A stretch of DNA of 34,783 nucleotides, taken from positions 1 to 34,783 of the forward strand of contig JAFUYP010000053.1 in assembly GCA_017470535.1 (NCBI GenBank). Reading direction: 5' to 3'. The notes beneath the pieces are model-generated. The model saw only the letters and a list, made by a program, of their open reading frames with translations. It did not search any database and was not told where the DNA came from. Positions within the stretch are counted from its first letter, which is position 1, and each line of letters opens with the position of its first letter. Positions 14,620-22,698 of the stretch are shown here, one piece after another. The position numbers were made by a program, and so were the translations under genes. This DNA comes from Ruminococcus sp. (GTDB lineage: Bacteria > Bacillota > Clostridia > Oscillospirales > Ruminococcaceae).

Positions 14620-15843
14620 ATGAGTGACGCAAAAAACTATAAAGCTGATTTTCCGGTTTTTTCCGGCAACAAAGACTTAGTTTACCTTGACAGCTCAGCC
14701 ACCACGCAAAAGCCGCAGGCAGTGCTCGACGCTGTTAATAAATATTACCATGAGGAAAACGCAAACCCCCTGCGTGGGCTTTATGAGCTGAGCGTCAGGG
14801 CGACCGATGCTTATGATAACGCAAGAGAAACAGTAAAACAGTTCATAGGTGCAGGCAGTAAAGAGGAGATAGTATTTACACGCAACGCCACCGAGAGCTT
14901 AAACCTTGTAGCTTACAGCTACGGGCGTGAGTTTATAAACGAGGGCGACGAGATACTTGTAGCTATTTCAGAGCATCACAGCAATTTCCTGCCGTGGCAG
15001 CAGATAGCCTTGCAAAAGGGCGCAAAGGTAAGATTTTTAGAAACAGACCATACAGGTCTGTATACCAAAGAGCAGCTTGAAGCCGCACTAACGCCAAAGA
15101 CAAAGCTCCTTGCGATAGCGCAGATCTCAAATGTATTCGGAAGACTTAACCCCATAAAGGACTTTGCAGACATCTGCCATAAAAACGGCACGCTCATAGT
15201 CTGCGATGCCGCCCAGAGTGCGCCGCATCTTAAAATAGACGTAAAAGACCTTGATGTGGACTTTTTAGTGTTCTCGGGGCATAAGATGCTTGCTCCTATG
15301 GGGATAGGCGTGCTTTACGGCAGACGTGACCTGCTTGAAAAAACGCCTCCGTTTCTCTACGGCGGCGAGATGATAGAATATGTCACCCGTGACGGAGCGA
15401 CATTCGCTCCCCTGCCGCATAAGTTTGAAGCAGGTACAGTAAATGTCGGCGGCGCAGTCGGGCTGAAAGCAGCTATCGACTATATAAACGACAATGACTT
15501 TGATAAACTTATAGACCGTGAGCATGAGCTTACCGCTTATGCCTTTGACCTTATGAAAAACATACCCTTCGTAAACATCATAGGCGGCGATAAGGCAGAG
15601 CATCATCACGGGATAATAACATTCGCAGTCGAGGGTGTCCATCCTCATGATATAGCGGCGATATTTGACGCAGACAATATAGCGATAAGGGCAGGGCATC
15701 ACTGCGCCCAGCCGCTGCATAAAACTCTCGGCGTGCCGTCAAGCGCAAGAATGAGTCTGTCGTTCTATAATGACGAGCAGGATATAGACAGATTTATCTC
15801 CACACTTAAAACGATAAGGGGGCGTATGGGATATGGCGGATAG
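14620..15843 (+). CDS. sufS: Cysteine desulfurase SufS
   Basis: PLP enzyme that takes sulfur from cysteine, giving alanine and a protein persulfide (EC 2.8.1.7). In the 407-residue product the PLP lysine is K222 (FSGHKMLAPMG) and the persulfide cysteine C362 (RAGHHCAQPLH), with NATESLN and DAAQSAPH nearby. These fit group II desulfurases. The start at 14620 has GAGGTGAGAGCA upstream; a TTG further upstream would overlap sufD and lacks a ribosome site. Its last 11 nt overlap sufU, its expected sulfur acceptor. Confidence 0.97.
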   Translation: MSDAKNYKADFPVFSGNKDLVYLDSSATTQKPQAVLDAVNKYYHEENANPLRGLYELSVRATDAYDNARETVKQFIGAGSKEEIVFTRNATESLNLVAYSYGREFINEGDEILVAISEHHSNFLPWQQIALQKGAKVRFLETDHTGLYTKEQLEAALTPKTKLLAIAQISNVFGRLNPIKDFADICHKNGTLIVCDAAQSAPHLKIDVKDLDVDFLVFSGHKMLAPMGIGVLYGRRDLLEKTPPFLYGGEMIEYVTRDGATFAPLPHKFEAGTVNVGGAVGLKAAIDYINDNDFDKLIDREHELTAYAFDLMKNIPFVNIIGGDKAEHHHGIITFAVEGVHPHDIAAIFDADNIAIRAGHHCAQPLHKTLGVPSSARMSLSFYNDEQDIDRFISTLKTIRGRMGYGG

Positions 15844-16267
15844 CTTTTACGGCGAGGTGCTTGCAGATCATAACCTCCACCCGCTGCACAGGCATGAGCT
15901 TGCAGACGCAACACACGTCTGTAAGGGGTTAAATCCCACCTGCGGCGACGATATAGAGCTTCACCTTGATATAAAGGACAATATCATCAGCGACGGGTCT
16001 TTCACAGGTATAGGCTGTGCTATCTCTCAGGCAAGTGCGGATATAATGCTCGAGCTTGTTATAGGAAAGACTCCGGACGAAGCAAAACACTTAACAGCAC
16101 TTTTCAGAAAGATGATAGGCGGCGAAATAAGTGATGATGAGCTTGAAGAGCTTGAAGAAGCCGGTGCATTGCAGACAATATCAAAGATGCCTGCAAGGGT
16201 GAAATGTGCCACCCTTAGCTGGAACACACTTGAAAGGCTGCTTGACGAAAGCACACATGAGCATTAA
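15833..16267 (+). CDS. sufU: Sulfur-transfer protein SufU
   Basis: Zinc-dependent sulfurtransferase that accepts persulfide sulfur from SufS. Of 144 residues, C37, D39, C62 and C125 match the zinc and sulfur ligands of Bacillus SufU (PTCGDD, GIGCAIS, VKCATLSW). An 18- to 20-residue insertion between the second and third cysteines, as in SufU but not IscU, is present (ISDDELEELEE region). It overlaps sufS and is the last gene of the operon; a bidirectional terminator follows. Confidence 0.95.
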   Translation: MADSFYGEVLADHNLHPLHRHELADATHVCKGLNPTCGDDIELHLDIKDNIISDGSFTGIGCAISQASADIMLELVIGKTPDEAKHLTALFRKMIGGEISDDELEELEEAGALQTISKMPARVKCATLSWNTLERLLDESTHEH

Positions 16268-16298
16268 GGCAGCACTGCGATCTTTGTGCGGTGATGCC
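16266..16298. repeat. Deleted family-1 repeat remnant after sufU
   Basis: AAGGCAGCACTGC (left-arm-like) is directly joined to GATCTTTGTGCGGTGATGCC (right-arm-like). These correspond to the ends of the 6153-6313 element with the interior lost. As at 7976, it begins within a stop codon. Confidence 0.65.
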
Positions 16299-16331
16299 AA
16301 AAAAAGGGACTGCGCCATGCAGTCCCTTTTT
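16299..16331. terminator. Bidirectional terminator between sufU and ilvE
   Basis: GGGACTGC (16306-16313) and GCAGTCCC (16319-16326) pair around GCCAT, with A's before and T's after, so it serves both converging genes. Confidence 0.92.
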
Positions 16332-16346
16332 CATATGATCATATCA

Positions 16347-17414
16347 TCAGTCTACCTTAACGACCCAGCCGAACTTGTCCTCTATCTTGCCCCACTGTAT
16401 ACCTGTCATGGTATCATAAAGCATCTGCGAGATCTTGCCTATCTTGTTGTCGTTGATAGTCATTACCTTGTCGCCCCACTTCAAGTGACCAACAGGTGAG
16501 ATAACTGCCGCTGTGCCGGTGCCGAATACCTCGTCGAGCTTGCCGGCATCATAAGCATCTGCGACCTCCTGAATGGTTATCCTGCGCTCGGTAGCCTTGA
16601 TGCCCTTGCTCTTACATACTTCGAGAGCGCTCTTTCTTGTGATACCCGGCAGTACAGAGCCTGTCAGCTCAGGAGTTATTACCTCGCCGTCTATAACAAA
16701 GAAGATGTTCATAGAGCCGACCTCTTCAATGTACCTCTGCTCAACACCGTCGAGCCACAGTACCTGCTCGTAATCCTGATCGTGAGCCTCGTCCTGACCC
16801 TTTAAGGATATAGCGTAGTTTGCAGCAGTCTTGGCAAAACCGGTACCACCTCTTACTGCACGGACATACTTCTGCTCAACATAGATCTTAACAGGATCAA
16901 GACCAGTCGAATAGTACGGACCTGAGGGAGAGAGTATTATCAGGAACAGATAATGGTCTGCCGGCTTAACGCCAACATACGGATCTGTTGCAAAAATGAA
17001 GGGTCTGATGTAAAGCGATGCACCGTCAGTGTGCGGTACCCAGTCCTTCTCGATGCTGATGAGCTTCTTGGTAGCCTCGATCATGAACTGCTCATCTATC
17101 TTAGGAATTACCATACGCTCAGCAGAAACGTTCATTCTCTTGTAGTTCTCGTCAGGTCTGAAAAGCTGAACTGTGCCGTCAGCTGTTCTGTATGCTTTAA
17201 GACCCTCAAAGATCTCCTGACCATAATGCAGGCACATAGCCGCAGGTGAGAGAGTAACATTGTCAAAAGGAACTATCCTTGCATCATGCCAGCCCTGACC
17301 TGCATCATAATTCATTGCAAACATATGGTCTGTAAAGATATGACCGAATCCGAGCTTGCTCTCATCAGTAGGCTTTGCCTTGGGTGTTTTGGTCTGTTCA
17401 AACCTTATTTCCAT
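16347..17414 (-). CDS. ilvE: Branched-chain amino acid aminotransferase
   Basis: Class IV PLP aminotransferase making valine, leucine and isoleucine from their keto acids (EC 2.6.1.42). In the 355-residue product the PLP lysine is K195 in GGTGFAKTAANY. The motifs LHYGQEIFEGLKAYR, EEVGSMNIFFV and FGTGTAAVISPVG are those of the eukaryote-like long BCAT group. It stands alone with its own promoter; the leader is about 28 nt, so there is no T-box or peptide attenuator. Confidence 0.96.
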   Translation of the reverse strand: MEIRFEQTKTPKAKPTDESKLGFGHIFTDHMFAMNYDAGQGWHDARIVPFDNVTLSPAAMCLHYGQEIFEGLKAYRTADGTVQLFRPDENYKRMNVSAERMVIPKIDEQFMIEATKKLISIEKDWVPHTDGASLYIRPFIFATDPYVGVKPADHYLFLIILSPSGPYYSTGLDPVKIYVEQKYVRAVRGGTGFAKTAANYAISLKGQDEAHDQDYEQVLWLDGVEQRYIEEVGSMNIFFVIDGEVITPELTGSVLPGITRKSALEVCKSKGIKATERRITIQEVADAYDAGKLDEVFGTGTAAVISPVGHLKWGDKVMTINDNKIGKISQMLYDTMTGIQWGKIEDKFGWVVKVD

Positions 17415-17449
17415 GATTTTTTCCTTCTTTCAAAAATAATTCTTTATAT

Positions 17450-17478
17450 ATTATAATACTTTTTAAAGCATTTTTCAA
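17450..17478 (-). promoter_or_regulatory. Promoter of ilvE
   Basis: Leftward TTGAAA, 17 nt, TATAAT. Confidence 0.82.
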
Positions 17479-17590
17479 GCCCTTTTATGAAAAAAATGAA
17501 TTTTTTTGTTTTCAAACTTTCATTTTCGGGTCATTTACGCCCCTGCCGCTCCTGAAAAGTGCCGTGAATAGCGGAAAATCCTCCCATACA

Positions 17591-17619
17591 TTGACAAATC
17601 GACAAAAAAGGATTATAAT
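17591..17619 (+). promoter_or_regulatory. Promoter of the DUF3048 lipoprotein gene
   Basis: TTGACA, 17 nt, TATAAT, both hexamers perfect; 57 nt upstream of the start codon. Confidence 0.87.
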
Positions 17620-17675
17620 AGTTATAGTACCGGCATATACCGGATAAGCAAATGCTTTTGAGGAGAACGATATCA

Positions 17676-18812
17676 ATGAGAAATATATATATAAAGGCAG
17701 CGGTGTGTGCAATGCTCTGCCTTGCGATAACAGCAAATATCACTGCCTGCGGTAAAAAGCCCGAGGAATTAAAGCCTGACGAGACAACTACCACTGCACA
17801 GACCACAACAGTCACCACTGCTCAGACAGAGAAAGCCACCACCACCACGACCACTTCGACCGCTAAAAAGAAAAAAAAGAAAGCCAAAGAGAAAAAGGAA
17901 AACTATAATCCTCTTACCGGTCTTTTCGATGTAGCTAACAAGTCAAAGGGCAGGCGTCCTGTCGCAGTAATGGTCAATAATATCGTGGACGCACTGCCTC
18001 AGTACGGTATATCAAAGGCTGACATAATATTCGAGATACCTGCTGAGGGCGGCATCACAAGGCTGATGGCTGTCTACGGCGATGAGTCGGATATACCTGA
18101 TGTATGCTCTATAAGGAGCGGCAGATATTATTTTGCTTTCTTTGCACAGTCATTTGATGCTGTCTATATGCACTGGGGCATTGACAAAAAGCTCGCTCTC
18201 CCGCTGATAGAGGAGCTGGGTATAGATCATATAGATGACTCTTACTACGGCACACTCTTTGAGCGTGACCCTGACAGATCATATATGTCAATGGAGCATA
18301 CCGGCTATCTTATCGGTGAAAATGTCATGAGTACGATAGATGCGTCCGGCATCAGGAGCAATACAAAGGACGGCTACAACAGCTTCTTCAAGTTCTATGA
18401 TGAATTCACAAAGCCGAAGGGCGACAAGTGTACACAGGCGATAGTCAACTTCTCCGACTGGTATGTGTCGCAGTTTGACTATGACAAAAAGACCAACACC
18501 TATAAAAAACTCCACAACGGTGAAAAGCATATGGACAGCAAGGCAGACAAGCAGCTTGAATTCAAAAACCTCCTGCTGCTCGAAAGCGAGGATATGCACG
18601 TCATCAGAGAGGATAACGGTCTTATAAGCGTTGACTGGAAGGGCGGAAACGGCTATCTTGTGACTGCCGGCAAAGTCCAGCCGATAACATGGAGCAAGGA
18701 GGACGAGTTTGCAAAGCTCATCATCAAGGACGAAAACGGCAAAAAGATAACCTTAAACACCGGCAAGACCTATATCGGCGTTACCAAGAAAGGTACTATA
18801 TCACTCAACTGA
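17676..18812 (+). CDS. DUF3048 (YerB-type) lipoprotein
   Basis: The 378-residue protein has a lipoprotein signal peptide ending ITAC at about residue 25, a Thr-rich linker with a lysine block (about 40-75), and a YerB/DUF3048 domain. That domain starts at NPLTGL and contains RPVAVMVNN, DIIFEIPAEGGITRLMAVY and CSIRSGRYYF. Members are extracytoplasmic and of unclear biochemical role, possibly in the cell envelope. The start at 17676 has AGGAG upstream at a somewhat long spacing of 10 nt; an ATG at 17652 has none. It converges on the LCP gene, and a shared hairpin lies between them. Confidence 0.85.
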   Translation: MRNIYIKAAVCAMLCLAITANITACGKKPEELKPDETTTTAQTTTVTTAQTEKATTTTTTSTAKKKKKKAKEKKENYNPLTGLFDVANKSKGRRPVAVMVNNIVDALPQYGISKADIIFEIPAEGGITRLMAVYGDESDIPDVCSIRSGRYYFAFFAQSFDAVYMHWGIDKKLALPLIEELGIDHIDDSYYGTLFERDPDRSYMSMEHTGYLIGENVMSTIDASGIRSNTKDGYNSFFKFYDEFTKPKGDKCTQAIVNFSDWYVSQFDYDKKTNTYKKLHNGEKHMDSKADKQLEFKNLLLLESEDMHVIREDNGLISVDWKGGNGYLVTAGKVQPITWSKEDEFAKLIIKDENGKKITLNTGKTYIGVTKKGTISLN

Positions 18813-18827
18813 ATATAAAACCTGTAC

Positions 18828-18857
18828 AAAAAGGACTGCGGTTTTCCGCAGTCCTTT
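18828..18857. terminator. Terminator between the DUF3048 and LCP genes
   Basis: AAAGGACTGCGG (18830-18841) and CCGCAGTCCTTT (18846-18857) form a 12-bp stem. The T-run is stronger on the leftward strand (A's at 18828-18832), so it mainly serves the LCP gene but can stop both. Confidence 0.85.
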
Positions 18858-18862
18858 GACAT

Positions 18863-20734
18863 TTATTGTGGCTGTTCGTTGTTGGTATTGTTGGCATTAG
18901 CGCCCCATTTTCTGTCATCAACACCGTCACCGTCAAGATCGAGCAGGTTGTCGTCCACTCCGTCGCCGTTGTTGTCAACGTAGTAGTCGTTCACACCGTC
19001 GCCGTCCTCGTCAGCGTACTGACCGTGCGACTGCTGCCCATCGATGTTTGTCTTGCCATAGATCTTCTCCTGAAGTATCTGCGCATTTGCCGTAAAGTCA
19101 ACGCTCAGACAATCAAGACCGTCTATTATCTGATTTGAGAAGGTATCCGTTGCCGGTATCTGCTGCTGCTCTATATCGTAGCCCATATAGGTGAATGCAC
19201 CCAGTATAAGACCTGCGACCTCATTTTCGGTGATGTCCGTCTTTACCTGACTTGCCACCTTTTCAGCCAGCTTGTCAAGCTCTGAGAACGACAGCTTTTT
19301 AGCCTTATTTATAATCTCGGCTATCGCCTCACGCTGTCTTGACGTTCTGCCGTAGTCGTCGCCGCAGCCGTAGCGTATACGGGCGTAAGCAAGTGACTGG
19401 TTGCCGTCAAGATGCAGCTTTTTGGAGTTATCCTGCTCTGAGTTGTACTCGATGTATGTCCTCAGCTTGTCAGCCTCATAGTCGGTGTAGAGGTCAGTGC
19501 CGTCCTTGCCGTACTGGTCGAAGTCTACATATCCGCTGCCCTCATCATACCCAAGATAATGATTCTGCTCGTTGAGCGGATCTCTCATAGCGACCGCTTC
19601 GGTGTAGCTGACATCAAAGTCAAGTCCGCCGACCGCCTCAACTATCTCAATGAACGAATAGAAGTTCACGATAACATACCTGTCTATGTTTATAGCGTAG
19701 TCCTGCTGTAAAGTCGCACTCAGAAGCTCCACGCCGCCGTAGCCGTAAGCCGCATTGAGCTTGCTGGCGTTCCAGCCGGGGATCTCTGTGTATGTGTCAC
19801 GCAGGAACGATGTCATAACTATCTTCTTTGCATTGTCATTGATAGATATTAGCATCATAACGTCGGTGTTGCCACGCTCTTCAAGAGCCGTGTCACGAAT
19901 ATCCTCACCGATAAGCAGGATATTCTGCACCCCGTCCTCGCTCATTATAGACTGTGCATTCTTTTCAAGCTCTGCCTTTATCCTGTCCTCTTCTGCCTGC
20001 TTGTCGATAGTGTTGCTCGAGCTTGTATCTATCTTTACCTGATAGTTTGAATCCACCTTGCCGTCATCAGTCTTTAAAAGCCCGTGCCACTTGTGGAAGA
20101 ACCCGTATGCCACCAAAAACAGTATAAACAGACACAGGAAGATTATACCGCCTATGACTAATACCTTCTTGCGCTTCGTCCACTTTTTCTTTTTCGGCAC
20201 AGCTGCTGCCCCCTGAGAGGAATTAGCCTCTTTCACCTTGCTTGTAAGCTCACGGCGCTTTTGCTCAGCTGTCGGGATACTATTTGAAACATTCCTCTTA
20301 GGCACACTGCCGGACTTAGCTCTTGCCGACTGCCCCGTGCTGCCTGCTGAAGTTCCCTGCCTGCCGTCACCGTTTGCCTTTTTAGGTGCAGAGGACCTGT
20401 TTGCATTTGCCGCAGGTCTTGCTGTATTCCTTGACGCATCAGAAGCTTTGCCGGACTGAGCATTGCCGGGCTCCTTCCTGCCGCCGTTTAAAAGATCTAC
20501 CGACTTTACCTTTTCAGGCTCAGCCTTCTTCTGCTGTGATGTATTGTCAAGGTCTATTACAAAATGCTCTTCCTTGTTCACTTTGTCTATCTGCTCTACG
20601 AGCCTATCGTCCTTGTTCTGCTTTGCCTTGGAAATAGCATCGACCACCTTGAGCTGCAAGGTGCTTGACAGATCTTCCTGCTCTTTTTTAAAGGTTATAT
20701 CCGGTATACCGGTCTCCTTTTTATTATCTTCCAT
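18863..20734 (-). CDS. LytR-CpsA-Psr family protein with calcium-binding-type C-terminal repeats
   Basis: The 623-residue protein has a long, charged, low-complexity cytoplasmic part (1-185), one membrane helix (about 190-213) and an LCP domain (about 267-480). LCP motifs are NILLIGEDIR, NTDVMMLISIN, SFLRDTYTEIPG and YARIRYGCGDDYGRTSRQR, with its arginine cluster. LCP enzymes transfer anionic polymers from lipid carriers to peptidoglycan. After a further domain to about 560 the tail carries three DxDGDGxxD repeats (575-583, 587-595, 599-607) at a 12-residue period, like thrombospondin type-3 calcium repeats. Such a tail is unusual on an LCP protein. The start at 20734 has AAGGA upstream. Confidence 0.88.
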   Translation of the reverse strand: MEDNKKETGIPDITFKKEQEDLSSTLQLKVVDAISKAKQNKDDRLVEQIDKVNKEEHFVIDLDNTSQQKKAEPEKVKSVDLLNGGRKEPGNAQSGKASDASRNTARPAANANRSSAPKKANGDGRQGTSAGSTGQSARAKSGSVPKRNVSNSIPTAEQKRRELTSKVKEANSSQGAAAVPKKKKWTKRKKVLVIGGIIFLCLFILFLVAYGFFHKWHGLLKTDDGKVDSNYQVKIDTSSSNTIDKQAEEDRIKAELEKNAQSIMSEDGVQNILLIGEDIRDTALEERGNTDVMMLISINDNAKKIVMTSFLRDTYTEIPGWNASKLNAAYGYGGVELLSATLQQDYAINIDRYVIVNFYSFIEIVEAVGGLDFDVSYTEAVAMRDPLNEQNHYLGYDEGSGYVDFDQYGKDGTDLYTDYEADKLRTYIEYNSEQDNSKKLHLDGNQSLAYARIRYGCGDDYGRTSRQREAIAEIINKAKKLSFSELDKLAEKVASQVKTDITENEVAGLILGAFTYMGYDIEQQQIPATDTFSNQIIDGLDCLSVDFTANAQILQEKIYGKTNIDGQQSHGQYADEDGDGVNDYYVDNNGDGVDDNLLDLDGDGVDDRKWGANANNTNNEQPQ

Positions 20735-20806
20735 AAATATGATTCCTTAATTAAAGATCGTTATTCTCAAACTACCGTGTCTGCATACTTACAGACCGCC
20801 TAATCT

Positions 20807-20835
20807 ATTATACATTATTTTAAACTTATTTTCAA
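20807..20835 (-). promoter_or_regulatory. Promoter of the LCP gene
   Basis: Leftward TTGAAA, 17 nt, TATAAT. The leader of about 65 nt contains the small hairpin GTCTG...CAGAC (20779-20796). Confidence 0.8.
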
Positions 20836-20932
20836 CGATTAATTGTAACAAATTTTACTCTTTTAAATGTGTTCTTTTGCTCATATTTCCATAACTTTCA
20901 GCTGTTTATCACAAAAAGCAGCATTTTCCTGC

Positions 20933-20971
20933 AAAAAAAATGCCCGGAGAACAGCACCATGCTGCCCCGGG
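20933..20971 (-). terminator. Terminator of the HPt gene
   Basis: CCCGG (20943-20947) with CCGGG (20967-20971) and inner CAGC/GCTG; the leftward strand then has eight T's (20933-20940). No gene lies between it and the LCP promoter. Confidence 0.8.
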
Positions 20972-20976
20972 TAGAT

Positions 20977-21321
20977 TCAGGCATTATTTATCGCATCGAC
21001 CGCCGCCTTGTAGCAAGCCTTTATCTTGTCCATAAGTGCGTCCGTGCCTTTGAGCTGAGCAGACCTTATCGCCTCGACCATGTCATGTGTAGCGTTGTAA
21101 AGAGAGGTCATATCAAGTGTACCTGCCGTGCTTTTCATAGTATGAAGGGATCTGAAAACTGCGTCCATATCCCCTTTCTCGTAATCCTCAAAAGCCTTCT
21201 CATAAAGATTATCATTCGGGAAGTTTCTGAGCAGCTTTTCATATACAGACGCATTGTTCATAAACCTCTCGACCCCGTGATCGTAGTCTATCCCACCGCT
21301 GATAAGAAGATCTCTGTTCAT
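20977..21321 (-). CDS. HPt (histidine phosphotransfer) domain protein
   Basis: The 114-residue protein is a single HPt four-helix domain. The phospho-accepting histidine is H60 in RSLHTMKSTAGTLDM, matching the LHxLKGxAxxLG signature. HPt proteins shuttle phosphate between response-regulator receivers and hybrid kinases. No kinase or receiver gene is in the window, so the partner is elsewhere. It is a single-gene unit with its own promoter and terminator. Confidence 0.88.
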   Translation of the reverse strand: MNRDLLISGGIDYDHGVERFMNNASVYEKLLRNFPNDNLYEKAFEDYEKGDMDAVFRSLHTMKSTAGTLDMTSLYNATHDMVEAIRSAQLKGTDALMDKIKACYKAAVDAINNA

Positions 21322-21351
21322 AATACCACCCCTTTATCTAATTCATTTATA

Positions 21352-21380
21352 ATTATACCACATTTTATTCACAATTTCAA
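21352..21380 (-). promoter_or_regulatory. Promoter of the HPt gene
   Basis: Leftward TTGAAA, 17 nt, TATAAT, with GG before the -10. Confidence 0.8.
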
Positions 21381-21446
21381 CCCATTTACGATTATTTAGT
21401 GATTTTGTATATTTTATAAAAAATTTTTATGACATATTGCCAAAGC

Positions 21447-21478
21447 AAAGACCTCCGGCTATCACACCGGAGGTCTTT
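21447..21478 (-). terminator. Strong hairpin downstream of the SPFH gene
   Basis: AAAGACCTCCGG and CCGGAGGTCTTT form a perfect 12-bp stem. The trailing T-tract is short on both strands. It is the only terminator-like structure after the leftward SPFH operon. Confidence 0.65.
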
Positions 21479-21495
21479 CCCCCTATAATTTTTTC

Positions 21496-21583
21496 TATGG
21501 AGTATTTCCCATATGTAAGTATCGGAAAGGGGCGGGTGTAGAACAGATCCCTCAGTTTTTTGGCGATCTAACGCCCCTGTCCG
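21496..21583. other. Structured intergenic segment, possible RNA element
   Basis: Three nested pairings lie between the SPFH stop codon and the hairpin at 21447: CGG/CCG (21523-21525, 21581-21583), AGGGGCG/CGCCCCT (21528-21534, 21572-21578) and AGATC/GATCT (21545-21549, 21565-21569). A separate TATGG/CCATA stem lies at 21496-21513. On the leftward strand it is the 3' UTR of the SPFH operon. No known RNA family is recognised. Confidence 0.4.
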
Positions 21584-21595
21584 TTTACTATTTTA

Positions 21596-22483
21596 TCATT
21601 CAGCGCTCTGCGCCTTCTGCTGCTCTTCAAGATCAATGGATATGAGAGGATTTGCAGAAGATGCCACCTTCGGCATCGTGCCGTCCCATTTATCTATCGT
21701 CTTGTACTTGATTAGGTCTGAGTTAAGGCTCTCAGCGATAGTCTTGTTAGCCTCTGCCTGAGCGTCAGCCTTAGCCTTTATGCTCTCAGCCTCTGCCTTA
21801 GCGTCGATCTTTATCTTTTCAGCCTCTGCCTCAGCTTCAATTACCTTCTGCTCCTTTTCAGTCTGCGCTCTGAGCTTGTTCTGCTCAGCGACCTGCTTCT
21901 GCTCGATAGCTGCATTGAATTCAGCCGAGAAGTCAAAATTAATGATGTTGAATTTCTCTATCTGTATTCCGTACTCGCTCACCTTGCCTTCGAGCAGCTC
22001 CTTTATCTCCTGCCCCACCTTGTTTCTTTCGGTGATAAGCTCTTCTGCAGTGTACTTTGCAGTAATGCTCTTCATTGACTCCTGCGCCGCCGGTGTCAGT
22101 ATAACGCCCTGGTAATCAGCGCCGATGTTCTTGTAGATAGATGCGGAGTAGTCGGGGCGGACCCTGAAGTTTATAGCTATCTTTGAGTTTACCGTCTGCA
22201 AGTCCTTTGATACCGCCGACGCATCAGTTTCGTATACCTGTATCTTGTTTGATACTATCACCATCTGCTGCGCTACCGGTATTTTCAGGTGAAATCCCTC
22301 ACTGTAAGTATCCTCGCTCACCTTTCCGAAGGTCGTTATAACGCCCGTCGAGCCGGCAGGCACTATCGCTGCCGATGAGATAAGTACAAACACAGCGATG
22401 ATAAGGACAATGACTGCCACAGCTATCTTTACGCCCTTGTTATTGCTGTTTTTTCCGATGTCTACAACTTTTGATTCGTTCAT
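21596..22483 (-). CDS. SPFH / band 7 (prohibitin-like) membrane protein
   Basis: The 295-residue protein has a short cytoplasmic N-terminus, a membrane helix at about 19-40 and the prohibitin-type start VPAGSTGVITTFGKV. A band-7 domain extends to about 190 and a long alanine/glutamate-rich coiled coil (EAEAEAEKIKIDAKAEAE region) to about 250. Such proteins oligomerise at membrane microdomains and often control membrane proteases. The ATG overlaps the stop of a 52-residue membrane peptide gene (ATGA), which suggests coupled production in fixed ratio. It is the last gene of a three-gene operon headed by a DUF1836 regulator. Confidence 0.9.
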   Translation of the reverse strand: MNESKVVDIGKNSNNKGVKIAVAVIVLIIAVFVLISSAAIVPAGSTGVITTFGKVSEDTYSEGFHLKIPVAQQMVIVSNKIQVYETDASAVSKDLQTVNSKIAINFRVRPDYSASIYKNIGADYQGVILTPAAQESMKSITAKYTAEELITERNKVGQEIKELLEGKVSEYGIQIEKFNIINFDFSAEFNAAIEQKQVAEQNKLRAQTEKEQKVIEAEAEAEKIKIDAKAEAESIKAKADAQAEANKTIAESLNSDLIKYKTIDKWDGTMPKVASSANPLISIDLEEQQKAQSAE

Positions 22484-22638
22484 ATATCAATGTTCCTTTC
22501 TATGTATCTGTCTTCTGTGAGCTTATGTGCGAGCACAAGTCTGACCACGCCGAGCAGCAGCGTTATCACCGACAGAATGACAAGCCCTCTCTCCTGCCGT
22601 CTTTCCTCCTCGGTCTTTTCTCTTTTTATCTTTGCCAT
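22480..22638 (-). CDS. 52-residue single-span membrane peptide coupled to the SPFH gene
   Basis: The small protein has a highly charged N-terminus (MAKIKREKTEEERRQERG), one hydrophobic span at about residues 19-37 and a polar tail ending RNIDI. The start at 22638 has AAAGGTGG upstream. Its TGA stop shares bases with the SPFH ATG, so the two genes are translationally coupled. The N-terminus should stay in the cytoplasm. It may be a small regulator or accessory subunit of the SPFH complex; this rests only on the coupling. No family recognised. Confidence 0.75.
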   Translation of the reverse strand: MAKIKREKTEEERRQERGLVILSVITLLLGVVRLVLAHKLTEDRYIERNIDI

Positions 22639-22698
22639 TTTCGGTACCACCTTTCAATGTTTATTCTTGTCTCCTGCCCTACACATTTTTTATCTTCG

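Noticed and set aside
14620-15843. Reading SufS as an EgtE-type lyase because of the EgtC-like neighbour
   Set aside because: Persulfide cysteine and PLP motifs are those of SufS, and sufU overlaps it. No EgtB or EgtD is present, so ergothioneine synthesis itself is not supported.
16206-16499. Rightward frame after sufU
   Set aside because: It crosses the repeat remnant and bidirectional terminator and runs antisense to the end of ilvE.
17415-17450. T-box or leader-peptide attenuation for ilvE
   Set aside because: The leader is only about 28 nt and has no structure.
18899-19000. Cellulosomal dockerin on the LCP protein
   Set aside because: Dockerins have two 22-residue repeats with helices; here there are three 12-residue DxDGDGxxD units, typical of thrombospondin type-3 repeats.
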